64,000 bases of DNA from NCBI GenBank assembly GCA_954871525.1, contig OX940868.1:27027056-27091055 (forward strand). The letters are read 5' to 3'. Shown here one piece after another: positions 1-9,837 of the stretch. The notes beneath the pieces were generated by a model that was not told where the DNA came from, made no database searches, and saw nothing but the letters and a program-made list of their open reading frames with translations. The stretch is from Parietaria judaica (taxonomy: Eukaryota > Streptophyta > Magnoliopsida > Rosales > Urticaceae). Positions within the stretch are counted from its first letter, which is position 1. Every line of letters starts with the position of its first letter. The position numbers and the translations under genes are program-made.

Positions 1-535
1 AAACTTTGGTTAATTTTGTAAACTAGCCAATTAACCATTTAAGTGAATTTCTAATTACATTATTACCCTTAATAATTAAAAACGAAATTAAAAATAAATA
101 CAAATTAACCACGTAATTTGTGGGTTATTAATCTGAAAAAATCAATGACATTAATTATGAATAATTATATTAATTAAAAATTTATTTATTTTCATTAATT
201 AAAAATATTGCTATTAATTGAAATAGCTATAAATATGGTAACAACCAAAACCAAACATTTTTTTATATAATTCGAATTTTAAATTAAAAAAAATTATATA
301 ATTTTCGGATTTATTTTTTTTCAAAAATTATAAACAAATAAAAGACGCGAATTAACGTAAATCAACAACGAATCATAATAAATTAACATCGAATTAACGT
401 AAATTAACAACGAATTTACAATGAATTAACAACGAATTTACATTAATTTACGTAAATTAACAACTAATTTACAATGAATTAACAACAAATTTACGTTAAT
501 TCGTAAATTAACAACGAATTAACGTAAATTAACAA
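1..535. repeat. AT-rich subterminal repeat array
   Basis: From about 340 to 535 the sequence repeats short units built from AATTAACGTAAATTAACAAC and ACGAATTTAC, in imperfect tandem. No coding potential is seen. Similar GTAAATT-type arrays occur near 35240-35400, 21690-21820 and 63350-63960. I read this as the subterminal region of the MULE-like element. Confidence 0.55.
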
Positions 536-552
536 CGGAGAGAGCCGCGGGG

Positions 553-700
553 AGGCGAGGTCGCCACGCTGCGCCGCTAGGTGGAGCTCGGTGTCGTTGT
601 GCCGCCCCGTCACCTGCCTCACGTACTTCTTCTTCCCTGTCGTGGCAGGTGACTGCCCGTCCAGCCCCTTCCCGGAGGTCGACACCATCAGAGCCCGGCC
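553..700 (-). pseudogene. Captured fragment of an ankyrin-repeat protein gene (ITN1-like family)
   Basis: Read on the minus strand this GC-rich stretch encodes GKKKYVRQVTGRHNDTELHL followed by AAQRGDLA. That is the conserved N-terminal entry into the first ankyrin repeat of the plant membrane ankyrin (PGG-domain) family. About 48 residues upstream and including this block fit one frame, then the match stops abruptly at a 17-bp sequence also present at 768-784 and 807-823. No further ankyrin repeats or PGG domain follow, so this is a captured exon piece and not a gene. GC content contrasts sharply with the AT-rich flanks. The family call rests on recall of the motif; a protein search would settle it. 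Confidence 0.65.
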
Positions 701-751
701 ACGCGTCGACACCACGACGGTCGGGGAGGCCGGCGGTGGCCATGCCGATTC

Positions 752-1040
752 CGAGAGCGCCGAGACGGGAGAGAGCCGCGGGGAATGTGCCATTGAAGAC
801 GTTGTTGGAGAGAGCCGCGGGGAGGCCAGCGAGGGGAGGAGCGAGATCTCCGGCGGGATCTCGCCGGTGATGTTGAGGCCGGAGAGGTCGAGAGCGGTGA
901 CGCGGCGGCGCGTGCGGTCGCACGTGACGCCCAGCCACTCGGCGCAGTGGGCGGTGGAGGCGTTCCACGAGGCGAGCGCGGGCTGGGCGTCGGGGGGAGG
1001 GCGGCTTTGACGGCGAGGGCCCGGTACTCCGGGGCGGCGC
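752..1040 (-). pseudogene. Captured fragment of a BAM/CLV1-type LRR receptor kinase (LRRNT and first LRRs)
   Basis: On the minus strand, changing frame once near 1000, the block reads PEYRALAVKAAL, then LASWNASTAHCAEWLGVTCD, then RRRVTALDLSGLNITGEIPP and EISLLPSLA. This is an LRR N-terminal cap (W-x8-C-x-W-x-GVTCD) and first LRR of the BARELY ANY MERISTEM / CLAVATA1 class of receptor kinases. After a junction it continues SNNVFNGTFPAALSRLGAL, the third-LRR region of the same family, so one or more LRRs in between are missing. A frameshift lies in the LRRNT. It is adjacent to, and in the same orientation as, the ankyrin fragment. Known family: shoot-meristem peptide receptors. Inference: non-functional transposon cargo. 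Confidence 0.7.
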
Positions 1041-1057
1041 GTGGGATAAGGACGATT

Positions 1058-1060
<3 letters not shown>

Positions 1061-1089
<29 letters not shown>

Positions 1090-1123
1090 CGAGGGATTCT
1101 TGAGAGAGAGAGAGAGATATGAT
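1061..1123. repeat. (GA)n microsatellite, interrupted
   Basis: Two runs of GAGAGA separated by a copy of GGATTCTTGAGAGAG. It closes the GC-rich cargo block of the MULE on its right side. Confidence 0.8.
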
Positions 1124-2793
1124 TCAAAATTTGTAATTAAATTCCAAAATTTGTGCACAATTAATCATACCATGATTTGTGGGATAATGATAATTACCAA
1201 TTTAATTAATTACGAAAATAATAAACGAAAATGATTAATTAAAGGGTATTTTAGTATTAAAATCTATATATATATAAAAGCAAAATAACTTCGATCCAAG
1301 AAAAACACTGTTTTTAGCCTCATTCTTTTTTCTCCTTTTTTTTTTGAATTTTTTTATTAGAAAAAAATATCTCGCTCGCTCGTCGCGTTGTTTCAAATTC
1401 GTTGGAAGAGAGGCAACTCTTCGAACTCTCTTTATCAATGATGTATCTTTCTGAACCAAATAATAACCGCCATTTATACCCGAATCGCCTTCTCTTTCTT
1501 CCTTCTCTTCGCTCTGTTTCTTTCTCGCACAAATTACTCAGGCTCTCGGGTCAAGCCATCATGAGAGCCGGCGATCAAGCGACCCAATCTGCAGAAGATC
1601 TCCCATGCAGATTGTTTCTTCGCTCCCTTTCTCTACACGCGGGAACTTCACCAGCAACTCCGGCGACGCCTCCACAATGCGGCAGCGACCGAGTGAGCCA
1701 ACCCACACGAAGCCTCACGATGTGTTTCGTCGACAATAATCAAAGGTCACATCCAAATTTAAGCTTTTCTACGTGTTCTTCGTCTGTTTCTGGGATTTCT
1801 ACGTTCTACCGGAAAATGCGATTTCGATCGCCAAAGAATTGATTTTTCAGGGATATTCCAGGAATCGCTACACTGGTGAGATTCTTTTTTTCCCCAGACT
1901 GATTTCAAATTTAGTTACAAATAATTTAGAGTCAAGTTTTCACCTTCAATGTTAGTTAGATCAATTTATTGATTTCTCAGGGGTTTCCGGGGTTCGTTAG
2001 CCCTTCTCCGTTGAGATTCTAATCCTTCAGATTTTTGTTACAAACCGTTAAATAGTCGAATTTTCCCAATGGATTTTGGTCACAATTTTCATATCAAACC
2101 GTTAAATAGACGATTTTCCCCCATGGATTTTGGTTTCAATTTTAGTTACAAATTGTAATATAGATTATTACACAGTTCGATTGCACATTTTGGTTTATCT
2201 GTATTTTTTGCAATGTTGTGAATAAAGTATTTAAGCAGTTTGTTAAGAAATTTGCTTAATTTGGTTTAATAGAGCATTACGGTGGTTGTACATATATGAG
2301 AAGTCCAACAAACTATGTGAGAAATGTAAAATGTCAAAATGTACAGAGCATAACAAAACTCCAAAGAAAAATACAGATTAGATTTTAAGCCAAAGATTGT
2401 GGGAGACATTTAATGAAGCAATTTGATTTTCACAAGGTTTAATAAGCAATTTGAAGCAATTTGGTTTATACAAATTATTCTTTTTCTTTTCCTTCTTCAA
2501 GGTTTCGCCTTCAAGGTTCTCAGGTTTATGGTTCGTGACAGCCCAACGCTCTTCATCTTCCTCTCAATTTCCAAACTCTGTATATATTGAAGGTCTGTTT
2601 TTCACTTTTAGATTTTAAGGATTGAATTACGGGTAATGTTATTTCTATGGAGTTTTACTTGAATTTCTATGCTTGAATTTGTGTGGTGCTTCAAGTCCTT
2701 TGAATTCCTTTCCGTCAAACAGGTATTTTAATATATCACCAACTGCTCACTATAATGGTCTGAGTAAAGAATAATGTGTTAGAAATTTTGTAC

Positions 2794-2796
<3 letters not shown>

Positions 2797-2836
<40 letters not shown>
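2797..2836. repeat. (TA)n microsatellite
   Basis: Uninterrupted alternating TA of about 40 bases inside the Helitron. Confidence 0.9.
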
Positions 2837-2840
<4 letters not shown>

Positions 2841-3130
2841 ATGATAAGTGTAACAACTTTGTATAATATTTATGTTGGATGATTAAAGCACTATTTATTA
2901 CTTGATTTGTAGGAAGCATCATTGTTACGAGTATTCGGAACACTATTAACTGAAGGTCTGAATGGACTGTATCACGGTCTTTCATCGATAATTATGGCCT
3001 TACTTCCGAATTGGGCGGTGAGTTTCTATATCTTATTTTGTTTTTCGGGTCCAATAGTTTGTTTTATGATATTTTTGTCTTTTGTTTGTGATTCAACGAT
3101 TTTATTTGCCATTTTTTCCCAGTGTATTGA

Positions 3131-4356
3131 AAAACGATATTGAGGCGCGCCTTGAGGCGCGCCTCAGTGAGGCGGAGGGTATAAACGCAACGAGGCTTAA
3201 GCCTCGGAAAGGAAGATTAAGGCGTGCGCCTCGGTCGTTATTTTCTCGCCTCGAGGCGCGCCTCGAGGCTTAAAATAATATTCTTGTGATTTTTTTCCAA
3301 ATCTTTCCAAATCTTCCCGTTAATTTTGTAATATATTATTAATATTTCATATCTTTTTTTTATTAACCTAATATTCAGGAATTTGTTACCTATTTTAAAG
3401 CTAATAATTAATAGTAATACGTATGATATTAATTTAATATTTATAGTAATACGTATAATATTAACGTATGATATTAACCTAATACGTATGATATTTATCA
3501 TTGTTGTGAAAAACGTTATCAAGGCGCGCCTTGAGGCGCGCCTCGATGAGGCGAGAGGCAAAAAAGCCTTGAGGCTTACGCCTCACAGAGTTAAGTCAGG
3601 GCGTACGCACTGACATACGCCTCACACCTTGAGACATGCGCCTTTAAGGCAAGTGAGGCGGTGGTTTTTGTTTTACTCTATTCTTTTCTTTCTTTTAATT
3701 AGTTATTGTACTTTTTAGAAAGCCCTATTCATATACTTATTGTATACATACGTAATATATATTTATAAACCCTACTATATCAAAAATAGAGTGTCTTGCG
3801 TCATCCTCTGCTTCCTCTATCCCCTTCAATCATTGATCACATCAAAGTTTGATAAATAATATATACTATTTGTATTCATCGCTCACATATTAAAACTTCT
3901 CTCCTTCACTGTTTGATAAATAATTAAATATTTAGATAGTATACTATTCATCAATCATATTAGGATTTTTTCAATTTATCAATGTATATTTTTTCCTAAT
4001 CGTAATAATATATATGTTTCACTGTTTGATTATTTATTTTTGAGTGTTTTAAGTTAAAGATATAACTTATTAAGTTTGAATATTAGGTTGTATTTTAAAA
4101 TTTATTATATCTATCTTATTTTTTTATTATTTTTAAATAACCATATAGTATTTATCGAGGCTTACGCCTCAAACGCCTCAAGGCTATACGCCTTGAGGCA
4201 CGGCGAGAAAACGCCTCGAGGCTTAAATACGTTATTTACAACATTGATATTTATATAATATTTATTAAGGCTTACGCCTCGAACGCCTCGAGGCTATACG
4301 CCTCGAGGCAATGCGAGAAAACGCCTCGAGGCTTAAATAGGTTATTCACAACATTG
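3131..4356. repeat. Cluster of GAGGC-palindrome repeats with CAATGTTGTGAA/TTCACAACATTG ends
   Basis: Blocks at about 3131-3272, 3503-3672, 4152-4247 and 4267-4356 are dense in GAGGC/GCCTC, with local palindromes such as GAGGCGCGCCTC and CGCCTCGAGGCTTAAATA. Several block edges carry TTGTGAAAAACG or its inverse GTTATTCACAACATTG, as expected of a small inverted-repeat (MITE-like) element. The GC-rich cores contrast with the AT-rich DNA between them (3275-3500, 3673-4150). The short reading frames here are repeat translation and not genes. Confidence 0.75.
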
Positions 4357-4546
4357 TTTTTTCCAGATCTTTATTCATTGGTAGAGCCTTTGTCATGCAC
4401 TTAAACGAGCATGCACGGATGTGTCCTACAACTGTGATTTGCCTCTCTTTCATTTCCCCGGTGAGTGTCAACTACGATCACCAAAAATGGCGATTACGGA
4501 CTGAAGCCTAAAACGACGCACAACAACCGCCGCTGTCATTCTCTCT

Positions 4547-4582
4547 ACGGCCGAAACTATGTTAAAACATAGTTTCGGCCGT
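4547..4582. repeat. Perfect 36-bp palindrome
   Basis: Left arm ACGGCCGAAACTATGTT (4547-4563) and its exact reverse complement (4566-4582) are separated by AA. The 17-bp stem would form a very stable hairpin inside the Helitron. Confidence 0.9.
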
Positions 4583-6356
4583 GGACATGAAGTAAGTAAT
4601 TCCTTCAGTTTCATCGTTTTTCCTTAGTTTCTATCTAAATGACCTTCAAATTTAGCCTACTATTAATGTTTGGGCTATTTTTATTATCTTTTTTTTTAGT
4701 TGTATTTGGGTTCTTTAGCATGAATTTCTTAGGTAGTAAAACTATTTCTTAAGCAATATAATCGTTTGAGAAAAATTCACCATTGGAGATTTTAACCACA
4801 CCACTAGAATTTTAGTTTTAATTATGTATATATCTATTTATATATAGATTCATTTTTTTAGGTTAAGAACTCTTTGGATTCATCCCCCGATCGCATTCTT
4901 CTTTAACTCCCGACTTTTCTTTGTTCCATTTTGATTCGAGCTTTTATTTGAGAAAAAACAGTGAAAGAATAAACCAAGCTGCCTTTGCAGCGCGACTCTT
5001 CGTTCTTGAAGGACCATCCTCCATGTCGACTAGACTCTCATCTCTGCAATCTTTCTCACAAGGATAGGACTATCTTAGATTCTTATAGGTTTCGTATCCA
5101 TCACTTTTCGATTCAGACTTAAAGATACTATTTTTAATAAATAATTTAATCCCAAGATTTATAGTTAAGGAAAGGAGTACAAATTGTTTTCATTTTTTAG
5201 GAAGATATTTTGAACAAAAAGCAAGCCTTAATGGATTTTCCATGACATAGGGAATTCAAGTATATTTAAACAACATGATCGGCCGATCAATCATAGTTGT
5301 AATTTTTGTTTAAGTTTCGAAAAGATAATACTTCGAAACAATAATAGGGAACTGAGAAAACAACAATAAATATGTCTCTGCATTACCGTAGCGCGACTTG
5401 CAGCATCATCTTTGTCCTTCATTGGTGTTCTTTTTCATCATTTTATACAACGCTTCAGTCATCAGTGCCAACCCGACTTTCCAAGTCTCGGAATTAGTTG
5501 TCTGTTATCTCCTTGCATCAGTATGTTCTCATAAACTTATATATATTTTAAATTTAATCTGCTTTTAAATTTTTTGTTAAATATACTTTTCTTTTGCTAC
5601 ACTGTTTTTCTCCAGATCAAGAATTGAGTTTGAAGGTTTTTGCGGACAATCAATCGAGTGATCGGTACTCTCTCAGTCTATCTCCCCATTCTCTCTCTGC
5701 CGGGTTGTCTCCACGAAAGGCGAAATCACAATTAACTTCGGCTTCATCTTCGGCCTACATGGACCTTCCTCGGTGTTAACTCGACTTCACTCTCGCCTCA
5801 ACACTATTTCTCTAGGGACATGGGCTTCACTGGTTTCATCTTACCGCATTGAATTATTTATTTCTGTTTGGAAGGTTCGATTTTTTTTTAACTTTGAACA
5901 GAGCTTTCCAATTACAAATCGTACTGCGCATATGGTGATTTTATCAAATCTCTAGGTTAGTTTTTTAAAAACCAGGAAATGAAAGATGATGGGCATTCAT
6001 CTCGGAAAACTCACAAAGCCGAATCACAAACCAAAAAGTAAGATCAACTTCTCTAATTCACTATTCTTTGTTATATAAACATGCTCTTTTTTTTTTCTTC
6101 CAGTAATTGCTTTTTATATTATTCACTTGTGATTTACCCTTTGTCATTGTTTTTCATTTACTTACATTACATGACTGCCTAATTTTTTTATTCTTTCGAT
6201 AAAAAAACTTTATTGTGTATAAAGACGGGGATATTGATTAATATTAAATATAATGGTTTTGTGGCTAATCTTTTAGTAAATTATGAATATTAATATTATT
6301 GAAATGTAAGTCATCTTTATGATTTTGGATTCGATATATTATTCCATCTTTTGAAG

Positions 6357-6508
6357 AAGAGGCCGAGCATCAGGGACATCGACATATTCGTTGACAACAT
6401 CATCAGCAAGTTTACACACCGCAAAATCAGTTCCAAGTACCACTCCACTTTCGCTATAAGCTACGCACAAGAGAGGTTTCACAATATTTGCCTCCACTTT
6501 GTAAGTTC
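6357..6508 (-). pseudogene. Exon-like segment of unidentified origin inside the Helitron
   Basis: On the minus strand a roughly 50-codon open stretch has protein-like composition (VKPLLCVAYSESGVVLGTDF, then AVCKLADDVVNEYVDVPDAR). The plus strand is also open across it and ends in a good donor-like GTAAGT at about 6499, so the coding strand is not certain. It has higher GC than its surroundings and no continuing exons were found. Helitrons often capture host exons, so I interpret it as a captured fragment. I do not recognise the protein. Confidence 0.35.
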
Positions 6509-9436
6509 CCATATTTTTGTATGGTATGCAAACATTGCATGAAAAATTACCCATAAGAAGTTCATAGAGTAGTTAAATTGAAATTTGATTAACAATTACA
6601 ATTTAAATTCACTCGGTGCTTTCATTTTAATGTTAAAGGGTATACAGATGTTAGCATGAATAATCCAAATCTCCATAAAAGGTTGACCAGTTTCTTAAAT
6701 AATGTTTTAGTACTGTATGTATTTGGTGACTATTATAATGCAGCAGTTGAAATCATGGTGCAACATAAAAAAAAAGGTACTATGTGGCAACAAATTCCGG
6801 TGCTTCTGCGCACGGTTCTTATTTCTTAATCTTAGGTACACTTTTAATCATGTTTGGTTTTGTTAGTGTTGGTAGATATAACTTTGGTTTAGAAGTTTAG
6901 AACATGTTTGCTAACTTTATTAAATTTGAGTTTTGGTTTCTTAGTTTCATATGAAGATTGTGTATCAATTAGTGAAAGAAATTTACATATCGTAGAATCA
7001 TTGTTTTCCATTACCTAATTTAAAACAGAAAGTTTAATGAGTACTGAAAGATGCTGATACATTTTTTATTTATTGTTTATCAGCTATCATTTAAACTTGA
7101 ACGACTTAAGACAATCATTAAACTATATTAAGTATCTGAATGACTTCTCCAACCGTGACTTGCAATCTCGGCCGACAAACTCATATGAGTAGTTTTTAGA
7201 TTGAATGTGTTCTTCCTATTCAATTAATTTCAATAGTCTTAAGATACAAGTCCCAAAAATTGACCCAAGTCATGTTTTTGTCGCTTTAGGTATTTTTTAC
7301 TTGTGATCGTCTATTCTTTTATTCATAGAATTTTTAATGTTATTATGGGCATTTGATTGCTCTATAAATCTAGGGCTCATCATTGCAACATCACATATAA
7401 ATTGCATGAGATAGATCTTTATGAATCCATAATATTTGTTGTTGCCCTTGCCCATTTGCTGCTCTTCTTGCTTAGCCGGTTTAAGGAGGTAGGAAATAGT
7501 AAAATTTGCACAGGGCGCATGTTTCTCACACTTTTGATGTGAGTGACGTGAAGCAAGTTAAGAAAGAATGAACTCCTCACTGTGTTAAATAAGTGTATTA
7601 TAAAATTATCTTTGATTTTTTTTGGATAATTAGTGCAATTTCATAATTTTAAAAGCATTAAGCATAAAAGCCGATGCAGATATATAATATCTACTAAAAT
7701 TTATAGGGAAATGTATTTTGCGTCTTAATTTTTATTTTTTTTATGATAACCATCTGATTATATGTTTGATGTTTGCTTCTCAACAGTTCTTGAGGTGCTT
7801 TCTCTATTATTGTTACATCTCAAGTTATTTTTATGTATTTTATGATATTCACGATCTGATTATGCGCCGTGCTTGCTTTTATGAATGTTTTTATTCTGGA
7901 ACACCTCTGCAATTTAGAAGACATCACTGGAGTGAGAGGAGGTTAAAGCTTGATAGTTCCTATTATAAGTTTGGATTTATTTTACATATTGTAATGCATA
8001 TCGATACATCCATTATGAAAACACACCTTGGATTTATTTTACATATTATAATGCATATCGATATATCAACAATGAGAAACCCCTATATAAGGATCCATTT
8101 ATGTTTGTTTTTTACATGGTGTTGATGAGAAACCAATAAAGATGTACTGATGTGTTGCCCATGATATTGCTTTATTTACGGATAACAGGATTTCAATGTA
8201 GTTATTCTTTATCAATTCTGTATTGGTATTATTAGTTAATGAAAAAAAAATCAATGTCGCACATGAAAAAATAATACACATATGTTTTACTTTAAAAAAC
8301 TATTAGGTTTGAAAGAATCTTAAATAAATATTATATATATATATATATCTTATGCTGACCTTAATTTTAATATCCGTTCGTATTTAGGATATCATTAGAA
8401 AACAATAAATCTTATTCATCATATGATGATTATAAATTTATTTTTTTAAACACTTATGTAATAAGAGGTTAACTTTGTAACTCTTTTTCATTCTTTAGGT
8501 TTAATATTAGGTATATGCATTTTTTAAAACATCTTTCCGTTCAAAGTAAGAAGAAAAATGTGTGGTGAGGTAAAAAAACAATAGGGTTTAAGGAATTTAT
8601 AGGTGGTGAACTATCAAACGAGTAAGGAAACTTATGTGAACATTCTTATACTAAATATAAGAAATACGGTTCACAAAAGGATTTGTTTTAAAAATTAAAT
8701 TTTGGTCTTTAATTTGTTCTATTTACGTAGTTATGAACTTATGAAAAAAAGGGCTTATATTTTTATTCACATCGTTTTAATTTAGAGTCAATTATGTTTA
8801 GTTTTTTTTTAAAACTTTAATTTGTATATTACATTGTGTCAATTCAAAGCTAAAAAACATGATTCTAAATTCGTTTTCTAAGTAAAATAATCAAACATGT
8901 TTTTTGACAGTATTATCTAAAATTTGGATATAGAATAGAAAAAATAAATTTGGAAAACATAACCAAACAGTTCCAAAAAAGAATGTTGGGCTAAGAAAAT
9001 TAGAGATTGCAGATTCTGAAAGTCAAAGAATAATGGAATGTTCTAAAGCTGGATATATTTTCCATTGATGACATGGTATTTTTCTTACTTATTAACCATG
9101 ATACTATTTTTTTTTAAATGTTTGTACATGGGTTGTGGTGTGAACTTTTCCATTTTTGGGTTAACATATAAACCATGACAATAAAATAGCATATTATCAA
9201 TTAATTATATTTCTCATTGGATGCAGTCTTTTATGTTAACCAATCATTTTAATGTTTCAAGATTTATCAAGTTATATTAAACAAAAATATTAAATCAGAA
9301 AACATAATTAAATCGCACAATTAATTAGATACAGATATATATTTTTCAACAACATACGATAAAAAAAAATTAATTTTAAAATATTTTCGGCATCACCGCG
9401 CAAAGCGCGGTGCCGGTCCACTAGTTTGAATTAAAT

Positions 9437-9530
9437 GTGACACCTCATGTTAATTGGCTAGTTTACAAAATTAACCAAAGTTTGGCTATTTTGCAAAATC
9501 AAAGTTTCAATTTGGCTATTTGGTGCAATA
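9437..9530. repeat. Right terminal inverted repeat of the MULE-like element
   Basis: Contains GTTAATTGGCTAGTTTACAA and the following AATTAACCAAAGTTT, the exact inverse of window bases 1-35, then extends through TTTGGCTATTTTGCAAAATC toward a terminus near 9530. The same sequence ends the MITE at 46455-46680. Bases 9531-9837 beyond it are AT-rich 3' flank of CRK-A with nothing else recognised. Confidence 0.7.
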
Positions 9531-9837
9531 TCTCTAATTTTTATATGTTGTTTGAGACCTGTAACTATCAATCTCTTGAGAAAAGAGTAGAAGACTTATG
9601 TTTTTATAATTTTCTTCACATTTTGCTAATCAATTATCTCTTAGGCGTTCTTAAAGATAACAAGTTCCAAAATACAACCTTTATTTCATCAAATAATAAT
9701 AGAGTTCTTTCGATAGAATCTATAGAACTTCTTATACAAATAATTCGTTTTTGTGATTGAATAATTCTATATACATGTTGTACACCACTTAATATGGTGA
9801 ACTTCTTGTCTACATTTTCTGCTTCGTATATTTCTAA

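Larger units (their letters stand above)
1263..9424 (+). mobile_element. Non-autonomous Helitron (about 8.2 kb)
   Basis: The 5' end is A|TCTATATATATATAAAAG at 1263. The 3' end has an 8-bp-stem, 3-nt-loop hairpin CACCGCGCAAAGCGCGGTG at 9394-9412, eight bases, then CTAG|T at 9421-9424. These are the canonical Helitron termini (5'-TC, 3' hairpin plus CTRR, insertion between A and T). The flanks 1-1262 and 9425-9530 then form one MULE-like element. There is no Rep/helicase reading frame anywhere inside, so it is non-autonomous. The interior holds CT-rich and exon-like patches (1400-1700, 5590-5800, 6357-6508), the GAGGC repeats (3131-4356) and a perfect palindrome (4547-4582). Remaining stretches are AT-rich without recognisable genes. 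Confidence 0.87.
1..9530. mobile_element. Mutator-like element (Pack-MULE type) split by a Helitron; left end outside window
   Basis: The first 35 bases of the window (starting AAACTTTGGTTAATTTTG) recur as a perfect inverted copy at about 9449-9483. The right copy continues outward through a segment ending near 9530. A related but much shorter element with the same terminal sequence lies at about 46455-46680. Between the two copies are AT-rich subterminal repeats (1-535), a GC-rich block of captured gene fragments (537-1045) and a later Helitron (1263-9424). Terminal inverted repeats around GC-rich host exon fragments are the hallmark of Pack-MULEs. The outermost left terminus and its target duplication cannot be seen, so the superfamily assignment is an inference. 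Confidence 0.6.

Noticed and set aside
591..1010. Plus-strand frame of 139 codons in the GC-rich block, and overlapping minus-strand frames
   Set aside because: Long frames on several strands follow from GC richness. Only the minus-strand pieces matching LRR and ankyrin motifs are meaningful, and they are fragments.
947..1234. Frame containing a long Arg-Glu repeat
   Set aside because: It is the (GA)n microsatellite read as codons.
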